Assembly (NCBI RefSeq): GCF_004027225.2
Contig: NC_046358.1
Location: 986,911 to 1,050,910 of the forward strand
Length of the DNA stretch: 64,000 bases
Source: Strigops habroptila
Taxonomy: Eukaryota; Chordata; Aves; Psittaciformes; Psittacidae
Direction of reading: 5' to 3'
Part shown: positions 37,301 through 43,707 of the stretch, one piece after another
How the letters are laid out: each line of letters starts with the position of its first letter
Numbering within the stretch: the first letter of the stretch is position 1
Translations under genes and position numbers: made by a program
The notes under the pieces: model-generated
Seen by the model: the letters and a program-made list of their open reading frames with translations, nothing else
Told to the model about the DNA's origin: nothing
Databases searched by the model: none

Positions 37301-40300
37301 TGGCCACCAAGAACCTCCAGACTTCTCAGTTTTCCTCTCAGAGGCCATTCCAACACCACAAAACCCCCTTAACTTCTGAGGTCCATTATTTGAGAGAAGA
37401 ATGATAGAATTTAGTGTGCCAACATGCTGCTCTCATCTGCCTGTTTGAAATTCCCCTAGGCCCTTAAGCAGAAGTTACATGCTGGGATATTTCACAAACT
37501 GACTTTTCTCCACCAGTTTTCAAACTATTCACTTGGCCATCTTCACACTGGCAGTAAAAGAGAAGCCTCTTTCCTCTGTGCAGCTTTCAGTATCTCAAAG
37601 CGTTCACAAAAGGTTATTCTTTCACTGTAACAGAAGCCAGAATGAGCACCACGCTTCAGTGAAGAGGCATTAAGCAGCCTCAACTATCTGCTAGTTAGAG
37701 ATCTATTTTATTTTTAATTAAATCTAACAAATTTCATTAAAGGGGGAATGGAGACAACTCTAAGGACAGACATTAAAAGAATATGGAAGAATTTGGGGAC
37801 CAGAATGAATGTGTTCAGCAGCCCAACAAAAGGCAACTGATTAATAATTCCTCCACCTCATTCTTAGCTAAACTAGACCTGTCACTTACTGAACTTTCTC
37901 ATTCACTTCATCAAATTGCTTTGTATCTGGTAGTAATTATTCCCAGAGTTTCCACGAATTTCAACCTATCTGCCTCCCTCTCCTCATCCTCTTTTTTGTT
38001 TCTAAGCTTCACTTATAACAACTTCTATACTGAGAAGTCTTAAAACATTTTTCATCATCTGACTACTTTCTGTTCTTCTCTAATCTACAAAGAGCAGGGG
38101 AACACTGGGGGTTGCCTAAGAGCCTATGCAGCAAGTGATTTTATAGGATTCATTTCTTTCAGATAACATCTTGGATCGCTTCTCTAGAACAGCTTAAACA
38201 CTTCTAGCACAGCTGTTTCTTTTCATGTCTCCAGCACCATCTTAAACCATTGAAACCTACTTTTGCCATCCTGCTAGCAGGATAAATATTCCATTGATAC
38301 AGTAGTTCCTCAATTCCTTTGATCTCCACTCTTCTGTTTTCCTTGCATGCACTTCAAAACGGACGTGCAGAATGCTGTACATGCCTTATTTTCATACGAA
38401 GAGGCAACAAGTTCTTCCTTCAGGTTGTATTTTAGATAGCAATTTAACTCTCGCTCTTCCTTGTTCCAGAATTCACTAGTGCCTGGCTTCTCTCCCTTTC
38501 TTTGGCTAGTGTTTTCCCTCTTACATTTATTCCTTTTCTTCCCTCCAAACAGTTTGGCAGACCATCCCTACCAATTACCTTTTGTTAGCAAGGATTATAA
38601 TTTCTTGAATTAATAACTCTAGAGAGGTTTTTAAACTTATTCTAGCAAGATCAGCTTGCTAAGCTTGAATAGGTTACACATAGCCAGAGACTCTTTAGAA
38701 GGAAGCTAGGAGGATCTGCAGTTACAAACAGACACAAACCCCAAGCAAGGAAGAAGATGACTTTTGTCTCAGGGATCAGAAGTCATCAGCTTACACACAC
38801 ATTCCTCCTTTTTGCCACTTTGAGACTCCTTACCCTGCCAGAGTTCCAAGGGCCTGCACTCAATTCATTCTCCTTGGCCCTTGGTGCTGGAGGTGCTGTC
38901 CATGGCTGTGGTGTAAGAACAGGAATCTCAGGTCCAGAAGCTGAATTTTCATCAAACACAGCAAATCCTGGATTATTGGAAAGCTGCTGAGAAGCTGGAG
39001 TCTGGAAGCTTCTGGTTTGGTTTGTGGCTATAAGCAAAAAGATATATGCAAATTAACTTTTAACTATCACACTCAAGTGCAAGTCCCACAACAGAGACAT
39101 GTAACTCTCCCAATAATATGTTGCTTCAGCAACTGAGTATACCTCTAAGTGCATCTCCTACACGGCTGATTGGGGCTCTCACTTTTTTCTTCCCCCTGCC
39201 TTTTAGATCTGCCAGTGAGGTTCTCTGAGGTTCTGCAGTTCCCAGCAGACCTGTCTCTTTTTCATCAGAAGTCTCCTCAAGCCCCAGTAATGTCTGCCGA
39301 GAAACACGGGTCTGAAACTGCCTGAGAGAGATATTGGAAGAGTCAGCATTAACTTCACTGTACCAGGGATCCATGGAAGCACATAAAACTTCTTCCTTTT
39401 AGCTAGAAGCTTACCTGTGATGGGACTGGAGTCTGTCCAAAGGCTCAGCCTTGCGCTGAAGGCCCTCCTGGAATATCAGATCTGCTTTCTTAAAGCTTCC
39501 TCTAGCCTCCAGTACTTCTGCCCATGTGATGTAGAGCAGTGCCAGTGTTGTGCCAATTTCCTGGCTGTGGAGGTAACTGTACAAATCCAAGGGCTCATTA
39601 CAGTAATTTCCCTGAAACAAGTGAAGTATTTCAGTAATTGGACCTCAAGAGATTCCAATTTCAATACAAGTCTTACAGGAGCAGCTGTAAGGTCAGGACA
39701 CACACAGCGCGCAGGGCTAAGGAAAGGGATTCAATAGGAGAACAGTAGCAAGAAAAACCTCTGACTGTCTGTATGTCTTTGTCAATGTTATTACTAACCC
39801 CTTAATTTTAGCCTACATAGTTGAAGTCAGTCATTTCTTAGATCAATTTTTATCTGATATAATTCAATGATTGAACTACATCATCTTAGGATTCCTAATA
39901 GTTATTTTAGCTTTAGATAAAGTACAACATATTATTTCTTAGCAGTTTTGGAACTGGTAAATCAGCCCAGGAAGCTAAGCCTGGAGAAAGGCTGCTTGAA
40001 GACAAGAACAACAAAAACTAAAGCAATGGAGAGACAGGGCAAGACTAGAACACACTCAGCTTGGTTTTGCTTAAACACAGGATGTGGATACGAGACAGAA
40101 GTTAAAATAACTCATAGGACAGATATAGCATCTAAAATGGATCTTTAAATCACTTTTCTCCTTTAATAACCAAGCTCTACCCATTCACACCAGCTTTCCA
40201 AAACAAAATTTGTGGAGTTTCTAGCTGTCCAAACTGAATGACCCTAAAAAGGACTGAAGATCCCATTGAAAATGAGAAGTGGAATTCAGGAGCAGGTAAT

Positions 40301-42503
40301 GCTTGCAGATACTTCTGATACTTAACTAGTTGTACAACATACACTTTGACTCTGCTGTTACAAAAAACAGCTTAACTGCGTACAAATGACATAATACCAA
40401 GAAAAAGCAGCACCCAAGATATTAACAAAACACTTACAAACTTGAGCCAGAGGTTAAGATAACGGGGATCTTTGTAGTATCGCTTCTGTTCATTGAGAGC
40501 TTTCACTGCCCTTTCCAGTATTGCTGCCAGATTACTCTCCTTTCCACCCTGGGGGAAGGTTTGCTCTGTCCACTTTATGTACCTACAGATGGGACATATA
40601 AACGGGAAGTCAGTTCTGAATAAGATACAAGGCTTCTCTTTCTGTGCAACACATGGAGATTTAGAAAAACAATCAGGCATAGTAGTGAAACACAACATAA
40701 AAAGCCTGTTATAAAATCTTATTAAACTAGAATATTTTTCCCAAACTTTTACAAGGATATCTGACCTTTCTATTCATTCTTCTGAAATAAAAGGCAACTC
40801 ACCGGTCCCAGACATCCAGTGGATCATCTCCAGAGTAAAACCGGATTTCTGATTCAAACTCCCTAGAGAAATAAACATGAATACAATAAATACAGGTGTA
40901 TGGCTGCAGAGACGTTTTCTACTCTGTAAACTAAGACCCTCACTCTCACTTATACCCCTTTCTAGGTCTATTAATAAAGAAGAGTTAGCTTGGCTTATTT
41001 AGGCTTGAGCTTTCCCTGAGACCAAAAGAATCAAAAAAATAAGCTTTTGCACCCTTCTTCAAAACAAAAGTGCTGGGAAATGTATCATTATTTAACAAGA
41101 GCAGATATGTATCTTTCCAAAGGTTATTTCCAAGAATTTCTACTACCCCAAAGCTTATATGGTCTCCCTTGACAAAATGTTTGCTCTGTTATGAAGTGTT
41201 ATTAGTAGACATATATTGTGAAGTTTAATTTTTGCAAGAAACATGTAAGTATAAAAGGAGGTTGGAACACACACACAGATGGATGGAAAAGCCTGATGAT
41301 AGACAACTACAGAACTATAACAGAGAGCACTACTAAGACACATCTAAGTGGGCACACTGGCAGTCACCATCTGGTCTCATTCTTCAACTCCAGCGTATCA
41401 TTCCATCCCTACAACATGATGACTTCTCCCTCAGGAAGCACATCAAGACAGAAACCACCTTGCAGTTTGAGTTAGACAAGAACAGTAGCTTTCCTTTAGC
41501 ACAGGCTTTGAATTGATTCAGGCAGTTCCTTCTTACTGGAAGGCTCTGCTCAATCATCTCATCTCACAAACCTGAATCAAGTTGGACAAACCTTCTTGCA
41601 GATCCCAGTAAACTAACAATTCCATGGCTTTCTTTGAAAAATACATCCAATTGCAGCTGACAAGTGTTCACAAATCCTGCTGACTGCACAGGAAATCACC
41701 TAGATGGTTCAGTATGACAAGCACCAGTGCTTCCAATTCTGACGACACAGTACAGACTCAACTATAGACTCTTCAAAGTCAACTTGGCCTTGCAGGACAT
41801 GCAAATTTGAGGATCAGCCAATACAAACGTAACTGAATAGGTTTGGGATATAGGACACCCTCTGAACTCATACAGTTGTATCCATGGAATACTGTGCAAG
41901 GCAGACCAGACCCAAGCTGACTTTGCCCATTCAGGTATCTTTGCAATCCAGAGAAAACATACAGAGATACCTGCATTTTGCCTGTGTTCTGATAGTAGGA
42001 ACTATTTATGTCCTGAGAAATACTCTGCTAGAATACATTATTGTAAGAAACACAAAAACATAATCTCCTCCTTGTAACCCTTAAGCATTTTAACTAATAA
42101 GTACACTTAAAAGTACACAGCTGGAATTCCCTAGTGTTTGCTGTTTGAATGCTCTGTTACAAACCTTCTAATAGTAGTCTGTACTGTATAACATCCACAG
42201 CAAGTAGCCCTGGAGTGTGATAGTAGCACAGACATCAGTTACTAAACTTCAGGTTTTATGCTTTTTTTAATGCCTATGAGATTAGTAGAGTTAAATAAGA
42301 CATTTAAAACACGAGGAGGAAGCAGGAAGATAAGGGGAAAGGTGTCAAAACCCGGCTCACTGTTTTTTGAGCTGAACAGCAGTGTGGATGGAGGTCTCCT
42401 GCTGAGCCAGGGCTTCCTGCAAGGTGGACATGACACGGCCCTGCCGAAGGGGCTGCACATTCTCCTTGCTGAGCTCCCACTCATCGCTGCAGTCCTGTGA
42501 CAT
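16194..42503 (-). CDS. BUB1B: BUB1B, spindle-checkpoint pseudokinase BUBR1 (complete, 23 coding exons)
   Basis: BUBR1 is the mitotic checkpoint complex subunit that inhibits APC/C-CDC20 and recruits PP2A-B56 to kinetochores. Coding exons, 5' to 3': 42361-42503, 40803-40862, 40438-40582, 39415-39611, 39143-39321, 38834-39027, 36836-36930, 33423-33649, 32458-32570, 30262-30359, 29933-29985, 29373-29483, 28931-29015, 28449-28551, 27505-27791, 26395-26585, 23821-23967, 23538-23650, 23103-23264, 22272-22414, 20700-20871, 20484-20590, 16194-16386. They join without a phase error into 1,105 codons (human: 1,050). Order along the protein: KEN box 13-15; TPR/MAD3 region about 50-185; D-box R215-L218; ABBA-type FAVFDE 263-268; second KEN 293-295; GLEBS BUB3-binding EPSIN 344-348; KARD with S697, S703, T707 and the B56 motif L696/I699/E701; kinase-like domain with K847, HGD 936-938 and DFS 967-969. 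Missing HRD and DFG residues fit a pseudokinase. The start is the ATG in exon 2. Confidence 0.95.
20484..20590 (-). CDS. BUB1B: BUB1B exon, kinase-like domain (1007-1041)
   Basis: Begins VDL.AIAD.VHLMLF, the conserved helix after the activation segment in BUB1/BUBR1. Acceptor TTGCAG, donor GTAAGT, ends in phase 2. Confidence 0.93.
20700..20871 (-). CDS. BUB1B: BUB1B exon with DFS motif (949-1006)
   Basis: Contains [12 protein letters not shown], where DFG is replaced by DFS as in vertebrate BUBR1. Acceptor CTCAG, donor GTGAGT. The exon is in phase with its neighbours. Confidence 0.94.
21546..21612. repeat. AT-rich simple repeat in BUB1B intron
   Basis: Roughly 65 bases of TATATA-type sequence within the intron between exons 20700-20871 and 22272-22414. 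No other feature is recognised in that intron. Confidence 0.6.
22272..22414 (-). CDS. BUB1B: BUB1B exon with HGD catalytic-loop remnant (902-948)
   Basis: Contains [13 protein letters not shown], a near-exact match to human BUBR1, with HGD in place of the kinase HRD. Acceptor TTTCAG, donor GTTTGT, ends in phase 2. Confidence 0.95.
23103..23264 (-). CDS. BUB1B: BUB1B exon, N-lobe (848-901)
   Basis: Encodes [14 protein letters not shown] and YLFQDGC, matching human PVPWDFYI and YQYQDGC. The phase-0 junction known from human requires a donor reading GTCGGT, which is weak. A second GT (GTACAG) four bases further on would shift the frame. Confidence 0.88.
23538..23650 (-). CDS. BUB1B: BUB1B exon ending at the VAIK-type lysine (810-847)
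   Basis: GND.YCIK.EY matches human GNEDYCIKREY. The exon ends GFAIK, so the lysine equivalent to the kinase ATP-binding lysine (K847) is kept. Acceptor AATAG, donor GTAACA. Confidence 0.92.
23821..23967 (-). CDS. BUB1B: BUB1B exon before the kinase-like domain (761-809)
   Basis: Encodes ILWN...[10 protein letters not shown] and [13 protein letters not shown], matching human KSLPELSAS and MPKLEIEKEIELG. The acceptor is a TAGTAG tandem, so the exon may also start at 23970 with one extra codon and no frame change. Confidence 0.9.
25698..26078 (-). mobile_element. CR1 LINE fragment in BUB1B intron
   Basis: Starts with CR1 3' octamers (25698-25720) followed by the variant body with 'ccccaagagccacatccac' and 'gttccttgggt'. 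It resembles the copy at 9499 more than the others, so it belongs to a different CR1 subfamily from the 30-36 kb copies. It lies in the intron between exons 23821 and 26395, in the same strand sense as the gene. Confidence 0.88.
26201..26256. repeat. Two-copy imperfect tandem repeat
   Basis: A unit of about 28 bases starting CAGTGTACACCTC and ending GACAAGGGA occurs twice (26201-26229, 26230-26256) with small differences. It is intronic and just downstream, in gene sense, of exon 26395-26585. Confidence 0.6.
26395..26585 (-). CDS. BUB1B: BUB1B exon with KARD (697-760)
   Basis: Carries the kinetochore attachment regulatory domain that binds PP2A-B56. Across the splice junction the sequence reads [17 protein letters not shown]697, S703 and T707 line up with human S670 (CDK1 site), S676 and T680 (PLK1 sites), and L696/I699/E701 keep the LxxIxE motif. 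A serine-rich stretch and [10 protein letters not shown] follow. Acceptor TTACAG, donor GTTAGT. Confidence 0.94.
26702..26733. repeat. Perfect 16-bp tandem duplication
   Basis: AGTCCTTTCCCATTCT occurs twice head to tail. It lies in the intron just 5' (gene sense) of the KARD exon and is pyrimidine-rich on the plus strand. Probably a replication slip. Confidence 0.7.
27505..27791 (-). CDS. BUB1B: BUB1B exon, NPEDTCDF block (602-696)
   Basis: Contains IEPL.EDAI.TG and [13 protein letters not shown], then STPFH, all strong matches to human BUBR1. This is the largest internal coding exon. Acceptor TTTCAG, donor GTAAGT, ends in phase 2. Confidence 0.95.
28081..28136 (-). mobile_element. CR1 LINE, short 3'-end fragment
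   Basis: Only the terminal part of CR1 (octamers plus 'ggttggaaaagacctttaag') is present, in a BUB1B intron and in the sense orientation. It is heavily 5'-truncated, as is usual for CR1. Confidence 0.8.
28449..28551 (-). CDS. BUB1B: BUB1B exon, RRPLAV block (567-601)
   Basis: ARRPLAV.K and ENVSPE match human AQRRPLAVLK and EDVSPD. The upstream TTAG acceptor (exon start 28551) is the only one that keeps frame. A TGCAG ten bases further on would not. Donor GTAAGG. Confidence 0.88.
28931..29015 (-). CDS. BUB1B: BUB1B exon, FTIFDES block (539-566)
   Basis: Encodes [15 protein letters not shown], the counterpart of human SVPFSIFDEF. Acceptor TTACAG, donor GTAGAG, ends in phase 2. Confidence 0.88.
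29052..29158 (-). mobile_element. CR1 LINE, short 3' fragment
   Basis: CR1 octamers and the 'ggtttgggttggaaagga' segment, ending near 29158. It sits only about 35 bases upstream (gene sense) of the BUB1B exon 28931-29015, so it lies close to that exon's branch-point region. Confidence 0.88.
29373..29483 (-). CDS. BUB1B: BUB1B exon, linker (502-538)
   Basis: Encodes a charged linker with [17 protein letters not shown] know no clear human counterpart, so the call rests on splice sites, phase (1 to 1) and position. Acceptor GACAG, donor GTACAA. Confidence 0.75.
29933..29985 (-). CDS. BUB1B: BUB1B small exon, linker (484-501)
   Basis: A 53-base exon encoding [18 protein letters not shown], bounded by CACAG and GTAAGT. 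Without it the phases either side do not fit (2 to 1), which supports it. I cannot align it with confidence to human BUBR1. Confidence 0.75.
30262..30359 (-). CDS. BUB1B: BUB1B exon, linker (452-483)
   Basis: Encodes a Ser/Pro-rich linker ([15 protein letters not shown]). Acceptor CTATAG, donor GTAATA, phase 0 to 2. Low similarity to human; supported mainly by frame continuity. Confidence 0.75.
30935..31382 (+). mobile_element. CR1 LINE, antisense to BUB1B
   Basis: Plus-strand CR1: the 5' part (GAGAGAGCTGGGCTGGGGCA) comes first and the element ends in ATTCTATAATTCTATGAT. It is very like the plus-strand copy at 34045-34466 and the reverse complement of the copy at 35995-36650. Confidence 0.93.
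32458..32570 (-). CDS. BUB1B: BUB1B exon, charged helix (414-451)
   Basis: Encodes [20 protein letters not shown] followed by a lysine/glutamate run, a predicted long helix or coiled coil. Human BUBR1 has the like segment RAEMQKQIEEMEKKLKE. Acceptor CACAG, donor GTATTG. Confidence 0.9.
32778..33337 (-). mobile_element. Solo LTR of an avian endogenous retrovirus (probable)
   Basis: On the minus strand the segment begins TGTAGGTTTAAAC and ends GGTAACA, so it has the TG...CA ends of an LTR. Near its 3' end a CCGGCACTGCAATAAAG block gives an in-place polyadenylation signal (AATAAA at 32845-32850), and a GAATATGCA TATA-like stretch lies about 90 bases before it. No gag, pol or env sequence is next to it, so it is a solo LTR. 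I saw no matching target-site duplication (flanks AAGAGAC and ATTTATC). It lies in the BUB1B intron between exons 32458 and 33423, in the sense direction. Family assignment (ERVL-like) is from memory of the R/U5 region. Confidence 0.65.
33423..33649 (-). CDS. BUB1B: BUB1B exon with GLEBS motif (338-413)
   Basis: Begins [10 protein letters not shown], the GLEBS motif that binds BUB3 and brings BUBR1 to kinetochores (E344 and the EPSIN core are kept). [29 protein letters not shown] and EEIRAE follow, all near-identical to human. Acceptor TTTCAG, donor GTATGC. Confidence 0.96.
34045..34466 (+). mobile_element. CR1 LINE, antisense to BUB1B
   Basis: Plus-strand CR1 starting at the GAGAGAGCTGGGCTGGGGCA segment and ending near ATTCTATCATTCCATG. 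It forms a near-perfect inverted pair with the minus-strand copy at 35995 in the same intron. Confidence 0.93.
34467..35994. other. BUB1B intron spacer between inverted CR1 copies
   Basis: About 1.5 kb of unique-looking sequence. No exon fits in phase on the minus strand, and I recognise no repeat. Confidence 0.5.
35995..36650 (-). mobile_element. CR1 LINE, sense to BUB1B
   Basis: Longest of the well-preserved CR1 copies. The 3' tail is at 35995-36010 (octamers), followed by the full 3' body, and then the more 5' part around 'gccttgcagcatctctgtgtcc' and the 'ctgctgctcatactctggg' region near 36560. Its 5' edge is about 36650, 185 bases before the next BUB1B exon. Confidence 0.92.
36836..36930 (-). 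CDS. BUB1B: BUB1B exon (307-337)
   Basis: Encodes [16 protein letters not shown], matching human [18 protein letters not shown]. Acceptor CCCAG, donor GTGAGT. It ends in phase 2, so the Met codon is completed in the GLEBS exon. Confidence 0.94.
36931..38833. other. BUB1B intron, nothing recognised
   Basis: A 1.9 kb intron of AT-rich unique-looking sequence. No repeat family or extra exon recognised. Confidence 0.5.
38834..39027 (-). CDS. BUB1B: BUB1B exon with ABBA-type motif and second KEN box (242-306)
   Basis: FAVFDEN (263-269) is the CDC20-binding ABBA-type motif; human has [21 protein letters not shown] carries the second KEN box at 293-295, needed for APC/C inhibition by the checkpoint complex. 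Acceptor TATAG, donor GTAAGG, phase 1 to 0. Confidence 0.96.
39143..39321 (-). CDS. BUB1B: BUB1B exon with D-box (182-241)
   Basis: [15 protein letters not shown] and [23 protein letters not shown] match human BUBR1 almost residue for residue. R215 to L218 is the RxxL D-box. Acceptor CTCAG, donor GTATAC. Confidence 0.95.
39415..39611 (-). CDS. BUB1B: BUB1B exon, TPR/MAD3 homology (117-181)
   Basis: [26 protein letters not shown] and [20 protein letters not shown] are the core of the TPR domain that contacts KNL1. Acceptor TTTCAG, donor GTAAGC, ends in phase 2. Confidence 0.96.
40438..40582 (-). CDS. BUB1B: BUB1B exon, TPR/MAD3 homology (68-116)
   Basis: [26 protein letters not shown] and [15 protein letters not shown] are diagnostic of the MAD3/BUB1 homology region 1. 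Acceptor CTGTAG, donor GTAAGT. Confidence 0.97.
40803..40862 (-). CDS. BUB1B: BUB1B exon (48-67)
   Basis: A 60-base exon encoding [19 protein letters not shown], matching human AFEYEIRFYTGNDPLDVWD. Acceptor CTCTAG, donor GTGAGT, phase 2 at both ends. Confidence 0.96.
42361..42503 (-). CDS. BUB1B: BUB1B first coding exon with first KEN box (1-47)
   Basis: [17 protein letters not shown] is the conserved N-terminus with the first KEN box (13-15), which binds CDC20 as a pseudosubstrate. The exon itself begins at 42523 (acceptor ACGCAG). I start at the ATG at 42503, which has G at -3. The reading frame upstream enters exon 1 with no ATG if the GTGAAG donor is used. Donor GTGAGC. Confidence 0.9.
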
Positions 42504-42819
42504 GACAACCTCTGCTTTGAACTCTGCGTTAAGGACAAAAACAATACGGGATTGAGTCATTAGGTAGGATACCAACCCGAAATCCGTTAGATCTGGCCTT
42601 CATTAGCCGATCCACCACACTCTTTCTGTGTAGCCATCAGCGCACCATTCAGGTTCCCAACTTTTAGAGGAAATTGGGCGCTTAATTCCCCTCCATGGGA
42701 ACTACATGGAACAAGACTAAGCACTTCTTCGCACCCAAGAATCTCAGGCAGGTGATGTTAGCAGCAAAGGATACTAAGATTAAACAGTTTCCCTCCCCAC
42801 TTGCTTGCTCCTTTCCCTC

Positions 42820-43320
42820 CCCGAGGCTTCCACCCCCTCTGAGGCTGGCGAGCGGCGCCCCGGCAGCACCGTAAACAGAGTCTGACCCTTCCCGCTCTTC
42901 ACCTACGAGTAGTTGCAGCGGGCCAGTAGTACAGGCGAGTGTTGACCTTGCGGTGAGCCGATGCCCCGCGGGAATAAGGAGTGCGGCGGGGACTCTCCCC
43001 CACCGCGTGCAGGCTGCCCGTTAGCACAGAGCGTGAGGAGAAGCCGTTCGCTACGCGGCTCCAGATCAGCGGCTCGCCGCTGCGACTCACCCTCCGCTCC
43101 TCTGCCCTCAGCCCGCGCGCGAACCCCGCGCAGTAACGGCAAAACGGGCATCAGCCCCCTTCAAAATTCAAACTCCCAACCGCCGCCAGCCTCCTCCCCA
43201 TTGGCCAACCCCTGCGCCACGCCCTGCCTGATTGGTTCCGCCCCGAGCCGGCCCAGCCGCACCGGGGCATCATGGGAAATCGAGTTTTCCTGAGGCGGCT
43301 CGCGCTGAGCGGTTCAGGCA
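42820..43320 (-). promoter_or_regulatory. BUB1B: BUB1B CpG-rich promoter with CCAAT boxes and tandem CHR
   Basis: This is the only clearly CpG-rich stretch in the window. On the minus strand two CCAAT boxes (43200-43204 and 43231-43235) are 31 bases apart. About 30 bases downstream lie two TTTGAA cell-cycle-homology-region motifs (43167-43172, 43160-43165), with a GGCGG seven bases before the first. CCAAT spaced about 30 bases apart plus a CHR is the known layout of G2/M genes bound by NF-Y and the DREAM/MMB complexes. An E2F-like CGCGGGAA is at 42967-42974. Confidence 0.8.
42903..43150 (-). other. BUB1B: BUB1B exon 1, probably untranslated
   Basis: The 3' edge at 42903 is a GTGAAG donor joined across a 379-base intron to the acceptor at 42523. 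The 5' edge is a guess from the position of the promoter motifs. With this donor the frame that continues into the KEN exon has no ATG. A competing donor four bases earlier (GTAGGT) would instead extend an upstream ATG frame by about 60 codons. Human exon 1 encodes the first residues, so this differs from human. Confidence 0.55.
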
Positions 43321-43537
43321 GGGAGAAATGTATCATTAACTTTATCATTAATTAACTTATAATTAATCATCTGAAAGGCAGTTGTCACCACAAGGAGCAT
43401 TCCTGCGTCCTCTTCTTCTTGTTCGCATGTGTTCCCAGGCTCAGCTCTGGTGCTCGTCTGGAAGTGGCTCCACTGATGATCGAAATCGCTGATTTCTCCA
43501 GGTTATTTCTCTGACAGAAAAAATACCTGTTATTTGC

Positions 43538-43707
43538 CCAGAGAAGCTGTGGCTGCTCCATTCCTGGCAGTGTTCAAGGCCAGGTTGGATACAGGGGCTT
43601 GGAGCAACCTGCTCTAGTGGAAGGTGTCCCTGCCTATGGCAGGGGGTTGGAACTGGAGGAGCTTTAAGGTCCTTTCCAACTCAAACCATTCCATGGTTCT
43701 GATTCTA
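43538..43707 (+). mobile_element. CR1 LINE fragment
   Basis: Plus-strand CR1 3' end running from 'gcccagagaagctgtggctg' to a worn tail (GGTTCTGATTCTATTTT). It lies about 200 bases upstream of the BUB1B promoter region. Confidence 0.92.

Noticed and set aside
42899-43151. Arg/Ser-rich open frames in BUB1B exon 1
   Set aside because: They come from GC-rich promoter sequence and do not continue into the KEN exon in frame with the better donor.
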